From contig CM065383.1 of assembly GCA_033060915.1 (NCBI GenBank), positions 14,983,501 through 15,047,500 of the forward strand: a stretch of DNA of 64,000 bases, given 5' to 3'. A program made the translations under genes and the position numbers. This document shows positions 61,834-64,000 of the stretch, one piece after another (position 1 is the stretch's first letter; every line of letters starts with the position of its first letter). The notes beneath the pieces are model-generated. The model was not told the DNA's origin, did not search any database, and saw nothing but the letters and a program-made list of their open reading frames with translations. The DNA comes from Euryodendron excelsum (lineage: Eukaryota; Streptophyta; Magnoliopsida; Ericales; Pentaphylacaceae).

Positions 61834-62480
61834 AGTGTCTTACAGACGCTCCGCTTAAATTGTCTTGTCTCCCGATTCCCTAATTATATTGCATCGTCAA
61901 CCGACTTGAGAAACGCGTAAATCAGGGAATTCTTAAAAGCTCGTCCATAGATCCTTCCATCGATACAGCTCGATCAAGTAGATCACTTCCCGAAGCCCTC
62001 CACCGTACGGTGCGAAAACCATAACTTTCAGCAACCCTTGGAGCGTCTACGAGACGCTCCACCAAGGTTGACTTTTTCTCCGATTCTCTAATCAAAACGC
62101 ACCGTCAAACGACTTGAGAAATGCGTAAATTTGAGAATTCCATAAAGTATTTCCAGAGTACTTTCCATCGGTACAGTCCGATTGAATAGATCGCTTCTCG
62201 AAGGCCTCGATCGCACGAAATGAAAACAGCCACTTTCAACACCCACGGAGCGTATCACATATGCTCCGCAAAAGTGTCCTTTTTGGCACACTTCCCGAGA
62301 TGATATCACTTATCTCCAAACGCAATTCAAACTTTTCGAAAACATGAAAGTTCATTGGATGCACAAGGAAAACATCTCGAGTGCGACCGATTCTCCCGGA
62401 ACCTTCCCGGTTGGCCCAATTATCGAGGCAAAGTTTGGACGAACCTTCCCGGTGATGGAGCGTATGCTACATGCGCTCAA
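61834..62480 (+). repeat. 207-bp repeats, each led by a GGAGCGT palindrome, in 3' LTR A
   Basis: Palindromes at 61833 (one mismatch), 62040-62060 (perfect 9-bp arms GGAGCGTCT / AGACGCTCC around ACG), 62247-62267 (GGAGCGTAT / ATATGCTCC, one mismatch) and 62458-62479 (GAGCGTATG / CATGCGCTC, one mismatch). Spacing 207, 207 and 211 bp; each is followed by related sequence with CGACTTGAGAAA and CGATCGCAC words. Confidence 0.85.
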
Positions 62481-62572
62481 ATTTTGATCAGATCGACCGA
62501 CTTTCGATCAACGGACGAGATTTAACTAGTACACAGGGTGCCACGTGTTATTCTGACAATGGAACAGTACCT

Positions 62573-62629
62573 GCGCATGTCCTACATGCGCGCGGGCAAA
62601 CTTTGGCCATGCGCATGTAGCACATGCGC
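62573..62629 (+). promoter_or_regulatory. Two perfect palindromes upstream of the 3' LTR A TATA box
   Basis: 62573-62591 GCGCATGT-CCT-ACATGCGC and 62611-62629 GCGCATGT-AGC-ACATGCGC, 20 bp before the TATA box. Confidence 0.88.
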
Positions 62630-62649
62630 CAGGTCTGTTGTAGATTGCC

Positions 62650-62657
62650 TATAAATA
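62650..62657 (+). promoter_or_regulatory. TATA box of 3' LTR A
   Basis: TATAAATA in CCTATAAATAGAGGCC. Confidence 0.75.
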
Positions 62658-64000
62658 GAGGCCTCCCCCCTTGTATATTCCAGGTCCAAAATTGATACGA
62701 AACTCTGCTGAAATCACTCCAGAACCTCGAATCTCCATATATATTCTCGCCTTCCAACACTTAGGGTAGATTCCAACCCTCCTGAGCCTATACATTCCAC
62801 ATACAAGGCCCCATACACACTTACACACTCCACTCTAGCCTCTCAAGCCCTCTTGAAGTCACTCAAATTCTAATCAAGACATCCATTGAAGACTACAAGA
62901 GTGTTTAAGGCAAAAGGTGGTATCCTTTTTACATTTATGCTCTCGCCCACTCTTCTCTTCCCCTTCCTAGCCTACTTAGGCTATTCTCTATTTTACTCCC
63001 TATCTTCAACCCCCCTTTCTTGCATGCTTGAGCCAAGAGGGCTCCTAGATCATGCCTAGAGAAAAGCATGTGAGAGCCATCGTGTAGGGGGACCTCTCAC
63101 TAGCCTACTTTAAGATGGTATGGCCTAAGAGCCCCTTGTTTATGTGGTGAAACCTAAAAGCCTTGTATGTGAATCATGACCCCTTGCATATTATTATTTT
63201 GATCATGTCTTGTATGCTTGGCTTCCTTTCATGTTTATTGTCATATCCCACCATGCTTGCATTGCTCTTAATTTAATAACATTTCGAAGTTCTACATGTC
63301 CTTCAAAAATTGTTCCAAAAGTTGGCCCCTTCAAGTTTAGGGTAAGACTTTAGGAGTCATGCCTTAGAAAATCCCTCACAACTCCTTAAATTCATGCTTT
63401 TGCATCATTGCATTTTAACTCGCATAAAAGTTGCCTTCAAACTCTCTAATTTTCAAGGTTCCTATTCTCTCAAGTTGAGTGGTTGGAATGGTCTCATGGA
63501 ACCCTCTCTTGAGTGGTCTCTCTTTTGTTGGCCACATGAACCCTCTCTTGATGGAGTGGTTCCCTTAAAAAATGATTTTCAAAATCCTTCTTCAAAGATG
63601 ATTTCATAAATGCATTCTCTCTATCTTTGCATCAAAAATGATTCTCTAAAAATTACCATCATTATGTTGAATTTTGACCCCTTATACTCTTGTCAAGATA
63701 TTGGTTATAGTGACCATAAGGAAACCTTCCTTGGAATGGTCTCCAATCATTAACTATATAAATCATACTTACGGCTAAAGTAAAAATTTTCATGGAAATG
63801 ATCTTCATAAAGATTGCCAACCAAAGTCCATTGCATGTCATGTTTTGATTTCAAAACTCTTTCCAAGAATGCATCAAAACGACTTTCAAGACCATCCTCC
63901 AATCTAACCATAGGTTAACTTGACCCTAGTTACCTAACCCTAGGTTAACTTGACCCTAGTTACCTAACCATAGGTTAACTTGACCCTAGTTACCAAATCC

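Larger units (their letters stand above)
38579..64000 (+). mobile_element. Element A: non-autonomous Tat/Ogre-type retrotransposon (runs off window)
   Basis: 5' LTR 38579-50835 (including nested B), PBS 50838, gag 52444-54241 (decayed), degenerate repeats 55040-56100, antisense PMD gene 56593-58535, tandem array 58795-59400, PPT near 60821-60836, 3' LTR from 60838. Between gag and the PMD gene there is no protease, reverse transcriptase, RNase H or integrase, so it would need a helper. Tat/Ogre affinity is supported by the PBS TGGCGACTCCACTGGGGAC (tRNA-Arg type reported for Ogre), LTRs near 4.8 kb, the gag family and tandem repeats before the 3' LTR. It is inserted into LTR C after GTTGG (38574-38578); the partner duplicate is outside the window. 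Confidence 0.9.
60838..64000 (+). repeat. 3' LTR of element A (runs off window)
   Basis: Begins TGTAAGCATCCCATTTTTGC. It matches the split 5' LTR, and at 61833 shows the uninterrupted target into which B inserted. The visible part is 3163 bp of an expected 4.8 kb. Confidence 0.92.

Noticed and set aside
1..64000. tRNA, rRNA or other structured RNA genes
   Set aside because: No cloverleaf with A/B boxes or rRNA-like sequence was recognised by eye; a tRNAscan-SE and Infernal run would be decisive.

Overview
This window is plant nuclear DNA, almost certainly from a eudicot: spliced genes with GT-AG introns, plant-specific gene families, and dense nested LTR retrotransposons. No bacterial or organellar genes are visible. 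I cannot name the species.

Only one host gene looks intact: a four-exon SABATH methyltransferase of the salicylate/benzoate carboxyl methyltransferase type, minus strand, 14469-16749, with a TATA box and a GA microsatellite touching its start codon. A decayed receptor-like kinase lies beside it (11353-11745, possibly with an N-terminal exon near 12.8 kb).

Left part (1-27292): the end of a CACTA transposon (1-864); a foldback MITE (1359-1621); element E, a non-autonomous LTR retrotransposon with no recognisable gag-pol (3394-9738); the kinase remnant and methyltransferase; element G, a compact non-autonomous LTR retrotransposon in minus orientation with two 1031-bp LTRs and a perfect 5-bp target duplication (17252-21154); and a 1.63-kb tandem duplication (21371-24641).

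Right part (27293-64000) is a nest of retrotransposons. F, a relative of E, starts at 27293 and is cut at 29940 by C, a minus-strand Tat/Ogre-type LTR. C is interrupted by D (a 4532-bp solo LTR, 32024-36555, target duplication AGAGT) and by A (from 38579 past the window end). The 5' LTR of A is interrupted by B (39579-47056, target duplication GAGCG). A has a PBS of the type reported for Ogre elements (tRNA-Arg), a gag with a nonsense codon, no pol, a degenerate antisense plant-mobile-domain (PMD) gene with a spliced last exon, a 98-bp tandem array, a PPT and a 3' LTR. B has gag, no pol, a 69-bp array and a shortened 3' LTR.

The least expected signals are: (1) the antisense, intron-containing PMD pseudogene inside A; (2) hyphenated palindromes with 3-nt spacers upstream of the LTR TATA boxes, the same layout with different sequences in the two LTR subfamilies, and a third cluster in opposite orientation upstream of the PMD gene; (3) hairpin-forming repeats in U3; and (4) premature stops that are all one C:G to T:A transition from an amino-acid codon.
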